Source of the DNA: Bacteroidales bacterium UBA4912
GTDB lineage: Bacteria; Bacteroidota; Bacteroidia; Bacteroidales; Dysgonomonadaceae
DNA length: 14,821 nucleotides
Direction of reading: 5' to 3'
Assembly (NCBI GenBank): GCA_002398875.1
Contig: DHCC01000030.1
Span: 23,356 to 38,176, forward strand
Within the stretch, counting starts at the first letter, position 1. Every line of letters starts with the position of its first letter. Below the pieces are notes generated by a model. The model did not search any database and was not told the DNA's origin. It saw only the letters and a list, made by a program, of their open reading frames with translations. The position numbers were made by a program, and so were the translations under genes. This document shows positions 1 through 7,499 of this stretch, piece by piece.

Positions 1-471
1 GCCGGAGTAGTGATCACTGAGATGCTGAAATGCTTCATATCTTTCATTATCTATAATAAGATTCCCTGATGCTTCATCATAAGTGTTCTCTCTCAAAAAT
101 GTTTGCAATCTGCTTTCCATAGATGCCTTTTCATCTGCTGTTAGTGTTTCGAAATCAACACCATGATTTTCCTGTGACCATTTATTTAAGAGAAACTGAG
201 CCTCTCTGTGCAGATAGTCTGCTGTCCAGTCGGGTGCAACATAAGCACCATGCCCCCAAACGGTACCAATTTCTTGTCCGCCTATACTCTGCCAAATATT
301 TTGTCCATCTTTAATGTCCTGACCGGTGAAAAGTACAGTACCTGATGAGTTTACAACATTTTCAGGAACCGGTGGTGCTTTTTGATAGATTTGATTTCCA
401 TAATACAGCAGTACTGCAAACGAAAAAAGAATAACCGCTGAGAGTGCAATCCAAAGCTTTTTCTGTGACAT
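1..471 (-). CDS. norB: Quinol-dependent nitric oxide reductase (qNOR/NorZ type), N-terminal part, cut by window edge
   Basis: The first 157 residues are present and the reading frame is open to the left edge. The protein starts MSQKKLWIAL with one N-terminal membrane helix (about residues 5-24). A periplasmic segment follows with IWQSIGGQEIGTVWGHGAY and then APDWTADYLHRE, signatures of the N-terminal extension of single-subunit quinol nitric oxide reductases. Such enzymes reduce 2 NO to N2O at a haem/non-haem-iron centre in the inner membrane. The haem-copper-oxidase-like core that carries the metal ligands lies outside the window, so catalytic competence cannot be judged. The ATG at 469-471 is the first in frame before the hydrophobic helix; no clear Shine-Dalgarno precedes it. 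The Rrf2-family gene lies 188 bp upstream on the same strand, which suggests NO-responsive control (inference). Family identity is secure; the symbol could equally be norZ. Confidence 0.9.
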   Translation of the reverse strand, partial: MSQKKLWIALSAVILFSFAVLLYYGNQIYQKAPPVPENVVNSSGTVLFTGQDIKDGQNIWQSIGGQEIGTVWGHGAYVAPDWTADYLHREAQFLLNKWSQENHGVDFETLTADEKASMESRLQTFLRENTYDEASGNLIIDNERYEAFQHLSDHYSG

Positions 472-659
472 ACTGATTGATTTTTAAAAGTTAGAAATTA
501 TTTTCTTTTAATTAAGCTATGATATGTTATATGTGATTAGTGATAAATCTCAAGTTTAATTCTTAAAAATAAACGTTATATCTTATTTAAGACAAAAATA
601 TCGGCAAATAAAACAGAAGAATTCCAAATAAATACTCGAAATAATAAGCAAAATTTTGT

Positions 660-1094
660 TTAACGCGCAAGCATGAACTCTTTGTTTCCAATACCTGTTG
701 CAAGTTCAAAGAGAGTAGTTGTTTGCAACACTTCTCTCATTTCATTTCTTATAGATGTTACTGTGTTATGCATCGGACATGGTTGGTTCTCATTACAATG
801 GCTTAATCCAAGTGCACATCCTTTAAAAAAACTCTCTCCATCTATAGCTCTGACTATATCAGCAATTGTAATTATATGCAGATTTTCCTGTGAGATTTCA
901 AATCCTCCGTTGGGACCTGTGTAGGAGTCCACTATTCTACTCTTTGAAAGAACTCCCAGAATTTTTCCTGTAAAGGCCTCCGGAGAATCTATATTACGTA
1001 CAATATCACCAATTTTCACTCTTCTCTTTTCGAGAGATTGAGAAGCGATATACAACGCTGCTTTGATTCCATATTCACAAGACTTTGAAAACAT
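660..1094 (-). CDS. Rrf2-family transcriptional regulator with three-cysteine cluster (NsrR/IscR-like)
   Basis: A 144-residue protein, normal for the family. The N-terminal winged helix-turn-helix (MFSKSCEYGIKAALYIASQ through GPNGGFEIS, residues 1-68) is typical Rrf2. Residues 93, 100 and 106 are cysteines in a CX6CX5C arrangement, the place where NsrR and IscR bind an Fe-S cluster. A cluster-sensing role in NO or iron-sulfur stress is inferred, not shown. The start is the ATG at 1092-1094. An in-frame TTG nine bases upstream would add MEY but is less likely. A Bacteroidota-type promoter sits about 40-70 bp upstream (1133-1165). The nitric oxide reductase gene follows on the same strand, making it the probable target. 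The divergent dehydrogenase operon shares the 267-bp upstream region and might also be controlled. The spacing in the cysteine motif differs slightly from the usual CX5CX5-7C forms. Confidence 0.88.
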   Translation of the reverse strand: MFSKSCEYGIKAALYIASQSLEKRRVKIGDIVRNIDSPEAFTGKILGVLSKSRIVDSYTGPNGGFEISQENLHIITIADIVRAIDGESFFKGCALGLSHCNENQPCPMHNTVTSIRNEMREVLQTTTLFELATGIGNKEFMLAR

Positions 1095-1132
1095 ATATTC
1101 CAATTAACAATAGCAATTCCTATTTACAAGAG

Positions 1133-1165
1133 CAAAGATATGTTTATTTTTTAATTTCCGACAAA
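1133..1165 (-). promoter_or_regulatory. Bacteroidota-type promoter of the Rrf2 gene
   Basis: Read on the minus strand, a -33 TTTG (1162-1165) is followed after 21 bp by TATCTTTG (1133-1140), an exact match to TAnnTTTG. The expected transcription start near 1126 gives a leader of about 30 nt before the ATG at 1094. Both boxes are seen directly; activity is inferred. Confidence 0.65.
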
Positions 1166-1220
1166 TTAGTAGTTAATTTTTTTGTTGAGTTTCAATTTGA
1201 TAGTAAAGTAGTTCAGTAAG

Positions 1221-1232
1221 TGCATTTATGCA
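1221..1232. promoter_or_regulatory. Short palindrome TGCAT-TT-ATGCA, possible operator
   Basis: A perfect 5-bp inverted repeat with a 2-bp spacer lies in the divergent region between the Rrf2 gene and the dehydrogenase operon. Together with the preceding AAG it resembles an NsrR half-site (E. coli AAGATGCATTT). The match is short and could be chance in AT-rich DNA. Confidence 0.25.
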
Positions 1233-1361
1233 AATTGGCGCAAATGTTTAATAAAATATAAAAAGAAGTCTCCATCAAACAATAGGTAAGAAAAACTGTT
1301 CTTAAGTAGATTCATTCTAATTTATTAAAACAAACAAAAAGAATATATTAAAGGAGCTAAT

Positions 1362-2357
1362 ATGGCAAAGACTAATGCTAAAGATAAGACTAAATTGTCT
1401 AAGGATAAGTTGCTGGAAATGCACAGAATGATGCTGGATATCCGCAATTTTGATAATAAAGTTAACCGCTTGGTAAAAAGAGGTGTAGTACCTGGTATGA
1501 CACATTTCTCGGTGGGTGAAGAGGCTGCTAATGTTGGTGCAGTTGCTGCTATAAATATTGGATCAGACCTTATCACATCAAATCATCGTGGACATGGACA
1601 GAGTATAGCTTTGGGGATTGATCTCAACGAAATGATGGCTGAGATTATGGGGAAAGCGACGGGTACTTGTAAAGGTAAAGGTGGTTCAATGCACATTGCT
1701 GACCTTGACGGCGGAAATTTAGGAGCTAACGGTATTGTTGGTGGTGGTATGGGAATGGCCATAGGTGCTGCACTGACACAGAAGATGAAAAAAACCGGTA
1801 AGATTGTTGTTTGCTTTTTTGGAGATGGTGCAGTTAACGAAGGAACATTTCACGAAACGTTAAATATGGCCTCTATTTGGAAGTTACCTGTTATTTTTTA
1901 TTCAATTAACAATATGTACGGAATTAGCACTCCAATTAGCAGTGTTATTAATATCGATTATAATTATAGACGTGCTGCTTCTTATGGAATTCCCGGACAT
2001 TTTATTGAAGATGGAAATGATTTGATGGCGGTATATAATAAGTTTGAAGAACTTGTTAAATATGTACGTGATGGTAATGGTCCCGTTTTGGTTGAATCAA
2101 TTACATATCGTTATCTAGGTCACTCTACTTCTGACCCGGGTAAATACCGTACTAAAGAAGAGGTTGATGAATGGAAAAAGAAAGATCCGATTCCCCGCTT
2201 CAAGAAATATCTGTTAGATAATAAACTTGCTACTGATAAAGAGATAGAAGCCGTTGAGAAAGCTTCAGAAGACGCAGTAGAAGAGTCGGTTAAGTTTGCA
2301 TTAAGTAGTCCTGAGCCAACATTAGAGTCTGCCTTTGAGGACGTTTACGCACCTTGA
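1362..2357 (+). CDS. acoA: TPP-dependent dehydrogenase E1 component, alpha subunit (acetoin/pyruvate dehydrogenase family)
   Basis: A 331-residue E1 alpha subunit, usual length. With the beta subunit it decarboxylates a 2-oxoacid (or cleaves acetoin) on thiamine pyrophosphate and passes the acyl group to a lipoyl arm. The TPP/Mg motif runs from GDG at residues 154-156 to NN at 183-184. RGHGQ (76-80), GKGGSMHIADL (106-115) and the loop YRYLGHSTSDPGKYR are all present. GKGGSMHIADL and GANGIVGGG are closest in feel to AcoA of acetoin dehydrogenases, but sequence alone does not separate acetoin from pyruvate or branched-chain substrates. An AAGGAG five bases before the ATG is a strong ribosome-binding site, unusual for this phylum. 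It is first in a four-gene operon, 75 bp before the beta subunit. No convincing TTTG/TAnnTTTG promoter was found in its leader. Confidence 0.92.
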   Translation: MAKTNAKDKTKLSKDKLLEMHRMMLDIRNFDNKVNRLVKRGVVPGMTHFSVGEEAANVGAVAAINIGSDLITSNHRGHGQSIALGIDLNEMMAEIMGKATGTCKGKGGSMHIADLDGGNLGANGIVGGGMGMAIGAALTQKMKKTGKIVVCFFGDGAVNEGTFHETLNMASIWKLPVIFYSINNMYGISTPISSVINIDYNYRRAASYGIPGHFIEDGNDLMAVYNKFEELVKYVRDGNGPVLVESITYRYLGHSTSDPGKYRTKEEVDEWKKKDPIPRFKKYLLDNKLATDKEIEAVEKASEDAVEESVKFALSSPEPTLESAFEDVYAP

Positions 2358-2432
2358 TACTTACTTACATCAAAAAAGAGAATGACCTTAATGGTCTATC
2401 ACAAAAATATAAAACAGCTCAGTAAAAAATAA

Positions 2433-3434
2433 ATGGAAAAAGAAACTAAATTAATGTCTGTCCGTGATGCAATAATCATGGCAATGTCTGAGGAGATGCG
2501 TCGTGACGAGAACGTTTTCCTGATGGGAGAAGATGTGGGAATTTTTGGAGGTGATTTCGGTACATCTGTCGGTATGCTTGAAGAGTTTGGAAAAGAGAGA
2601 GTACGTGATACGCCAATATCTGAAAATGCAATATCAGGTGCCGCTATCGGTGCTGCTATGACCGGTATGCGTCCTATAGTGGATGTCACTTTCATGGATT
2701 TCATCGTTTACATGATGGATAATATAGTTAACCAGGCTGCTAAAACCAGATACATGTATGGCGGAAAAGGTCAGATACCTGTTGTATTCCGTGCAGCTGC
2801 CGGCGGAGGAGTAGGTTCAGCAGCTCAGCACTCACAATCACTTGAAGCCTGGTTTACACATATTCCGGGATTAAAAGTAATTGCTCCCGGTACACCAGCC
2901 GACGTAAAGGGCCTGCTTAAAGCTGCCATCCGTGATAATAATCCGATAATTTTCCTTGAGTACAAGGCTCAGTATAATATGAAGGGAGAGGTTCCTCTGG
3001 ACCCTGATTTCGTTTTACCAATTGGTAAGGCAGATATCAAAAGAGAGGGAAAAGATGTAACGGTAGTAACTTATGGCCGTATGCTTGAAAGAGTAATGCA
3101 AGCTGCCGAAGAGGTTCATGATGCCGAGGGAGTAGAAGTTGAAGTGGTTGATTTAAGAACCCTGTCTCCCCTTGATAAAGATACCGTTATACAGTCAGTA
3201 AAGAAAACCGGTAAAGTTCTTTTGGTTAATGATGCACATAAACAAAGTGGATTTATTGGAGAAGTAGCTGCATCGATTGCAGAAAGTGAAGCTTTTGATT
3301 ATCTGGATGGCAGAATCCTTCGATTAGCAGGAGAAGATGTCCCAATTCCGTACAATCAGACTCTTGAGTCTGCAATGATTCCAAGTGTTGAACGTATCAA
3401 GAAATATATCCTCAAGCTAGTAAATAACAGGTAA
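2433..3434 (+). CDS. acoB: TPP-dependent dehydrogenase E1 component, beta subunit (acetoin/pyruvate dehydrogenase family)
   Basis: A 333-residue E1 beta subunit that completes the alpha2beta2 E1 with the preceding gene. Recognisable parts are the N-terminal pyrimidine-binding domain (VRDAIIMAMSEEMRRD, FLMGEDVG, ERVRDTPISE with the conserved Glu that activates TPP), RYMYGGKGQIPVVFR, and the C-terminal transketolase-like domain (VVDLRTLSPLD, GKVLLVNDAHKQSGFIGEVAA, LAGEDVPIPY). PISENAISGAAIGAAMTGMR followed by DFI resembles AcoB, but substrate remains open. The ATG at 2433 is the only sensible start. No Shine-Dalgarno is visible, as is common in this phylum. The stop is 12 bp before the ATG of the E2 gene, so the two are almost certainly cotranscribed and perhaps translationally coupled. 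Confidence 0.92.
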   Translation: MEKETKLMSVRDAIIMAMSEEMRRDENVFLMGEDVGIFGGDFGTSVGMLEEFGKERVRDTPISENAISGAAIGAAMTGMRPIVDVTFMDFIVYMMDNIVNQAAKTRYMYGGKGQIPVVFRAAAGGGVGSAAQHSQSLEAWFTHIPGLKVIAPGTPADVKGLLKAAIRDNNPIIFLEYKAQYNMKGEVPLDPDFVLPIGKADIKREGKDVTVVTYGRMLERVMQAAEEVHDAEGVEVEVVDLRTLSPLDKDTVIQSVKKTGKVLLVNDAHKQSGFIGEVAASIAESEAFDYLDGRILRLAGEDVPIPYNQTLESAMIPSVERIKKYILKLVNNR

Positions 3435-3446
3435 AAAGCTGATTTG

Positions 3447-4553
3447 ATGGAAAATAGAAAATTAAGAGCAACACCTGCAGCAAGAACCCTGGCAAAACGT
3501 CTGGGTGTGGACCTGTTTAATGTAATCGGTACTGGTTACAAAGGACGAATTCACAGAGAAGATGTTGCAGGTTTCAATTACGAAGATAAAATACATGTTT
3601 CACCCCTTGCTCAAAGGATTGCTGATGAGCACAATATAGATCTTAAAGGAGTTGTAGGTACAGGTTATGGCAATAAGATCATGAAAGATGATGTTCTCAA
3701 ACTGATAAGTGATCCTGCAATTATATCGCGCTTTGAGCTTGATGATTTCGGATATCATACAGTGCCTGCAACAACTATGGCTTCAAAGCAGCCGAAAGTG
3801 CAAGAGTCTGCTTCAGCAGGCAAGCCGCAGCCGGTTCAGGCATCAACACTCGAGGGGGAATCAGAAACAGTTCCGATGACGCAGATGCGAAAGATCATTG
3901 CAAAACGCATGTCGGAGAGCTATTTCGGTGCACCTACTTTTATTCAAACCTGGGAGATTGATATGACAGAGCTCTTGGCTTTGCGCAAGAAGCTGATCAA
4001 TCCAATTATGGAAAAGACAGGGAAGAAACTTACTGTGACCGACTTAATCTCTATGGCGGTTGTGAAAACTTTGTTGAAGCATAAATATATAAATGCAAGT
4101 CTGAACAAAGAGGGTACCGAGCTTACTTTCCATAACTATGTAAATCTTGGAATGGCCGTAGGTTTGGAAGAAGGACTGCTTGTGCCTGTAGTTAAAGGTG
4201 CAGATAAGATGTCGTTGAGTGAATTTGTTGTTGCAATGAAGGATTTAACCGAACGCACATTCGCTAAGAAACTACTGCCTGATGAGCAAAGCGGAAGTAC
4301 ATTCACTATAAGTAATCTAGGTATGTATGGAGTGGATGAATTTACTGCAATTATAAATCAGCCAAATTCAGCTATTTTAAGTGTTTCATCAACTCAGCAA
4401 AGAGCAGTACCCCGTGATGGTGAGATAGTTATTCGTCCAATAATGAAGATTAGTCTAACTGCAGATCACAGAGTAATAGACGGGTTAACCGGGGCTAAGT
4501 TTATGACCGATCTTAAAGCGGCTCTTGAAGATCCGTTGATATTATTTGTTTAG
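3447..4553 (+). CDS. acoC: Dihydrolipoamide acyltransferase E2 lacking a lipoyl domain, with two tandem subunit-binding domains
   Basis: A 368-residue E2 core subunit of a 2-oxoacid dehydrogenase complex. It starts directly with a peripheral subunit-binding domain (residues 6-42, RATPAARTLAKRLGVDL then GTGYKGRIHREDV). A second copy follows (50-86, SPLAQRIADEHNIDL then GTGYGNKIMKDDV), then a Pro/Ala/Gln-rich linker (about 105-140) and the catalytic acyltransferase domain (141-368). The active-site HRVIDG is at 341-346 (His341, Asp345), and TISNLG is at 287-292. The usual N-terminal lipoyl domain (about 80 residues with DKxxxE) is missing. Only 12 bp separate the gene from E1 beta, so no upstream exon-like remnant exists. 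The lipoyl domain is instead on E3, two cistron ends downstream. The start is the ATG at 3447; the TTG directly before it is less likely. The absence is seen in the sequence; the functional reading is inference. Confidence 0.92.
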   Translation: MENRKLRATPAARTLAKRLGVDLFNVIGTGYKGRIHREDVAGFNYEDKIHVSPLAQRIADEHNIDLKGVVGTGYGNKIMKDDVLKLISDPAIISRFELDDFGYHTVPATTMASKQPKVQESASAGKPQPVQASTLEGESETVPMTQMRKIIAKRMSESYFGAPTFIQTWEIDMTELLALRKKLINPIMEKTGKKLTVTDLISMAVVKTLLKHKYINASLNKEGTELTFHNYVNLGMAVGLEEGLLVPVVKGADKMSLSEFVVAMKDLTERTFAKKLLPDEQSGSTFTISNLGMYGVDEFTAIINQPNSAILSVSSTQQRAVPRDGEIVIRPIMKISLTADHRVIDGLTGAKFMTDLKAALEDPLILFV

Positions 4554-4571
4554 CAGATTAAATATATAAGA

Positions 4572-4593
4572 GCCTGATATAAAAATGTCGGGC
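4572..4593 (+). other. Intercistronic hairpin between E2 and E3 genes
   Basis: GCCTGATAT (4572-4580) and ATGTCGGGC (4585-4593) form a 9-bp RNA stem with two G-U pairs and an AAAA loop. No T tract follows, so it does not look like a terminator. It could stabilise mRNA ends or mark a processing site between the cistrons, which are 71 bp apart. Confidence 0.45.
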
Positions 4594-4624
4594 ACTAATG
4601 GCAATAGAAATTAAAAAATAAAAT

Positions 4625-6340
4625 ATGGCTTTTGAAATAATAATGCCCAAAGCAGGTATCGACATGACCGAAGGGCAAATTGTAAAATGGTTAAAGAAAG
4701 AGGGTGATCCTGTAAAAGAGGGTGAGATCATTCTTGAGATTATGACAGATAAAACAAGTATGGAGATAGAGGCTGAGGCTTCAGGCATACTTTTAAAAAT
4801 TGTTCATAAAGATGATGAGACTGTACCGGTTACAACTGTAATTGGTTACATCGGTGATGAAAACGAGTCTGTTGATACTCTTATGCCTGAAGAATTTGAA
4901 GAAACAGGTGCTGAGGAGAGTCAGGAAGAAAAACGTATGATTCGTTTGGAAGACAATTACAATGTAGCTGTTATCGGTGGAGGTCCTGCCGGTTATGTGG
5001 CAGCCATCAGAGCCGCTCAGCTGGGAGCTAAAGTAGCCATTGTTGAGAAGGGTGTATTTGGCGGAACTTGTCTGAATGTTGGTTGTATTCCATCAAAAGC
5101 TTATTTGAAAAATGTAGAAATAGTTGAACATATCAAGAATGCTGCATCAAGGGGTATCATAATTGAGAATCCTGAGATAAAGATTGATATGGAAAAAGTT
5201 GTTGAATTTAAAAACGGGGTTGTCAGAAAACTCACCAGTGGAGTTGAGGCTCTCCTTAAATCCAATGGAGTAGATATCTATAAAGGATTCGGCAAGATCA
5301 ATAAAAACAAGGATGTTGTTGTTGATGATAAACAGATTATTAAAGCCGACAAAATCATACTTGCAGGTGGTTCAAAAGTGTTCATGATAGATATTCCCGG
5401 GATAAAGAATGATAAAGTTCTTACAAGCGACGATCTCCTGGGTATCAAAGAGGTACCTGAAACAATGGTCGTTTTGGGTGGTGGCGTTATTGGTGCTGAA
5501 ATGGGACTTTCATTTGCAGGTCTCGGTTCTAAAGTAATTATCGTTGAGATGCAGGATCAAATTGTATCTATGTTTGATGATGATGTTACTAATGAACTGA
5601 CCAAACTGATAAAGAAAAAAGGAATTGAAGTAGTAACTTCAGCAAAGATTACCGAAGTGGTTGATAAAGGCAATAAGCTTGAGATAAAGATTGAAGGTCG
5701 TGAGTCTGTATTTGCTGATAAAGCCTTACTTGCTATTGGCAGGGTGCCAGATCTCGAGTCTCTGGGTGAAGTTAAATTTGAAACAGAAAGAGGCAGAATA
5801 AAAGTTGACCAGTATATGGAGACCAGCGTCAAAGGTATTTATGCACCTGGTGATATAAACGGTATTAAAATGCTGGCTCACGTTGCATTCCGTATGGGTG
5901 AGGTGGCAGCTGAGAATGCAGTAAAAGGAAATCACAGGTCAGTGAAACTATTATCCGCACCTTCAGTTGTATACACACTTCCTGAAGTAGCCATGGTAGG
6001 CCTGACAGAAGCGCAAGCCCGCGAAAAGTATGGAGATGATATTCGTATTGGCAGGTTTAACTTCTCTGCCAATGGCAGAGCGCTTGCATCGAGTGAAGCC
6101 GACGGTTTTGTTAAAGTTATTGCTGATAACCGTTATGGAGAAGTTCTCGGTGTTCATATCATCGGTCCTGCCGCAGCTGAACTGATAACACAAGCATCAT
6201 TAATAATGGAAATGGAGATTACTGTGGATGAGGTGGTTAATACTATTTATGGTCACCCGACATATTCTGAGGCAATCTTTGAGGCGTTTGCTGATGTGCT
6301 TGATGAAGCAGTTCATATTCCTAAAAAGAAGAAAAAGTAG
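4625..6340 (+). CDS. lpdA: Dihydrolipoamide dehydrogenase E3 with N-terminal lipoyl domain
   Basis: A 571-residue fusion, about 100 longer than a plain E3 (near 460-475). Residues 1-80 are a biotinyl/lipoyl domain with EIMTDKTSMEIEA; Lys43 in DKTS is the predicted lipoylation site. An acidic linker (about 78-110) leads to the E3 flavoprotein. Its parts are the FAD Rossmann motif VIGGGPAG (117-124), the redox pair Cys149/Cys154 in GGTCLNVGCIPSK, the NAD motif VLGGGVIGAEMG, the FAD motif IYAPGDINGIKMLAHVA, and the C-terminal HPTYSE (His544, Glu549) of the active-site dyad. It ends in five lysines. E3 reoxidises dihydrolipoamide with NAD. Because E2 here has no lipoyl domain, this protein also supplies the operon's only swinging arm. 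E3 enzymes with lipoyl domains are known in other bacteria, normally beside a lipoylated E2. A terminator follows. Confidence 0.94.
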   Translation: MAFEIIMPKAGIDMTEGQIVKWLKKEGDPVKEGEIILEIMTDKTSMEIEAEASGILLKIVHKDDETVPVTTVIGYIGDENESVDTLMPEEFEETGAEESQEEKRMIRLEDNYNVAVIGGGPAGYVAAIRAAQLGAKVAIVEKGVFGGTCLNVGCIPSKAYLKNVEIVEHIKNAASRGIIIENPEIKIDMEKVVEFKNGVVRKLTSGVEALLKSNGVDIYKGFGKINKNKDVVVDDKQIIKADKIILAGGSKVFMIDIPGIKNDKVLTSDDLLGIKEVPETMVVLGGGVIGAEMGLSFAGLGSKVIIVEMQDQIVSMFDDDVTNELTKLIKKKGIEVVTSAKITEVVDKGNKLEIKIEGRESVFADKALLAIGRVPDLESLGEVKFETERGRIKVDQYMETSVKGIYAPGDINGIKMLAHVAFRMGEVAAENAVKGNHRSVKLLSAPSVVYTLPEVAMVGLTEAQAREKYGDDIRIGRFNFSANGRALASSEADGFVKVIADNRYGEVLGVHIIGPAAAELITQASLIMEMEITVDEVVNTIYGHPTYSEAIFEAFADVLDEAVHIPKKKKK

Positions 6341-6381
6341 TCATATTACAAAAACCTTAACATACGTTCTTTAATCTTAAA

Positions 6382-6437
6382 GAAGATCAGTTCAGACTTT
6401 AATAAAAAGTTCAGGGCTGATCTTCCTTACTTTTTTT
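6382..6437 (+). terminator. Rho-independent terminator of the dehydrogenase operon
   Basis: GAAGATCAG (6382-6390) pairs perfectly with CTGATCTTC (6417-6425). An inner ACTTT/AAAGT can extend the structure, and a run of seven T lies at 6431-6437. It sits 42 bp after the E3 stop, so the following lplA probably has its own promoter or depends on read-through. Confidence 0.82.
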
Positions 6438-6461
6438 GTAATTTCGTTGAAGCTAACATCT

Positions 6462-6483
6462 TATACTTTATTTAAAAAGTATA
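6462..6483. promoter_or_regulatory. 22-bp AT-rich palindrome in the lplA leader
   Basis: TATACTTT (6462-6469) and AAAGTATA (6476-6483) form a perfect 8-bp inverted repeat around a 6-bp spacer, 20 bp before the lplA ATG. It could be a repressor operator or a leader-RNA hairpin over the ribosome landing zone. No regulator is linked to it, and no clear TAnnTTTG box was found nearby. Confidence 0.4.
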
Positions 6484-6503
6484 GTAAGAAAAATTTTAAC
6501 ATT

Positions 6504-7499
6504 ATGATATATATAGTAAACAAATCAAATAAACCTGATTATAATATTTCTCTTGAGGAGTACTGTTTTAAAAATCTTACCAAATACGAGAAAATATTTA
6601 TTCTTTGGATAAATGAGCCCTCGATTATTGTAGGTAAAAATCAAAATACGCAAGCAGAGATTAATGAAAAATATGTGCAGGAAAACGGAATACATGTTGT
6701 ACGCCGAATATCGGGAGGTGGCGCAGTATATCATGATCTGAACAATCTTAATTATACTATAATTTCAAATGAAAACAACGGGAGTCGCACCTTCGATTTC
6801 AAGGCATTTTCCGAGCCGGTAATTAAAACATTAGAAGAGTTGGGTGTCAAGGCAGAATTCTCAGGAAGGAATGATATCACAATTGACGGGAAAAAAATAA
6901 GTGGAAATGCCCAGGCTTATATCGAGGGCAGGGTTATGCATCATGGGTGTATACTCTTTGATGTAGATCTGTCAGTTCTGCAAAAAGCTCTTGAAACATC
7001 AACAGAAGTGGTTGAAGCAAAAGGGGTAAAATCGGTACGCAGCAGAGTGGATAATATTCTTCCGAACCTCCCGGAGAAGATCACAGTTACAGAATTTGCC
7101 GATAAAATTCTTGAGCAGATGAAGAAAAAGTATCCCGAGATGACGGAATATGAGTTTAGTGAGGATGAACTACAAGCAATAGAAAAAACAAGAAAAGAGA
7201 AATTCGGTAACTGGAATTGGAACTATGGTTCTAACCCTGTTGCTGAGATTGTACGAAATCGTCGATATCCTGCAGGTAAAACACAAGTATTTATAAATAC
7301 AAAAAAAGGAGTTATCGAAGAGATTACCTTTTTTGGTACATTCTTTGGTGTAATTAGCGATCTTACAGAGGTGCAGAATCATCTTAAAGGAGTAAAGTAT
7401 GATCAGTCTGAAATTAGTAAAGCCCTTACCACGATTGATATATCTCCCTATTTTGCAGGGTTCTCTGTTGAAGAGCTTACAGATGCTATTGTGGGTTGA
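6504..7499 (+). CDS. lplA: Lipoate-protein ligase A
   Basis: A 331-residue cytoplasmic enzyme, full length for the two-domain LplA type. It activates lipoate with ATP and joins it to the lysine of lipoyl domains. The nucleotide/lipoate pocket motif RRISGGGAVYHDLNNLNYTI (residues 67-86), RNDITIDGKKISGNAQAY with the expected catalytic lysine at 130/131, and HHGCILFDVDL are all visible. Residues 225-331 with FGNWNWNYGSNP form the C-terminal accessory domain. The ATG at 6504 is preferred: an upstream in-frame TTG at 6447 would add 19 residues of low-complexity sequence not expected at the N terminus of LplA. It lies 163 bp after E3, beyond a terminator. Its nearest likely substrate is Lys43 of the E3 fusion. 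The last 52 bp overlap the opposing transporter gene. Confidence 0.93.
   Translation: MIYIVNKSNKPDYNISLEEYCFKNLTKYEKIFILWINEPSIIVGKNQNTQAEINEKYVQENGIHVVRRISGGGAVYHDLNNLNYTIISNENNGSRTFDFKAFSEPVIKTLEELGVKAEFSGRNDITIDGKKISGNAQAYIEGRVMHHGCILFDVDLSVLQKALETSTEVVEAKGVKSVRSRVDNILPNLPEKITVTEFADKILEQMKKKYPEMTEYEFSEDELQAIEKTRKEKFGNWNWNYGSNPVAEIVRNRRYPAGKTQVFINTKKGVIEEITFFGTFFGVISDLTEVQNHLKGVKYDQSEISKALTTIDISPYFAGFSVEELTDAIVG

Noticed and set aside
123..314. Plus-strand 63-residue ORF
   Set aside because: It lies wholly opposite the norB reading frame, whose protein is clearly recognisable.
2386..2398. Short GACC/GGTC hairpin between E1 alpha and E1 beta as a terminator
   Set aside because: Only a 4-bp stem with no T tract, inside an operon whose genes must be co-expressed.
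6382..6437. Attenuator specific for lplA
   Set aside because: The structure is a simple strong terminator with no visible alternative antiterminator pairing or leader peptide.
6447..6503. Longer LplA N terminus from a TTG start
   Set aside because: The added 19 residues do not resemble LplA, and the ATG at 6504 begins at the expected family start.
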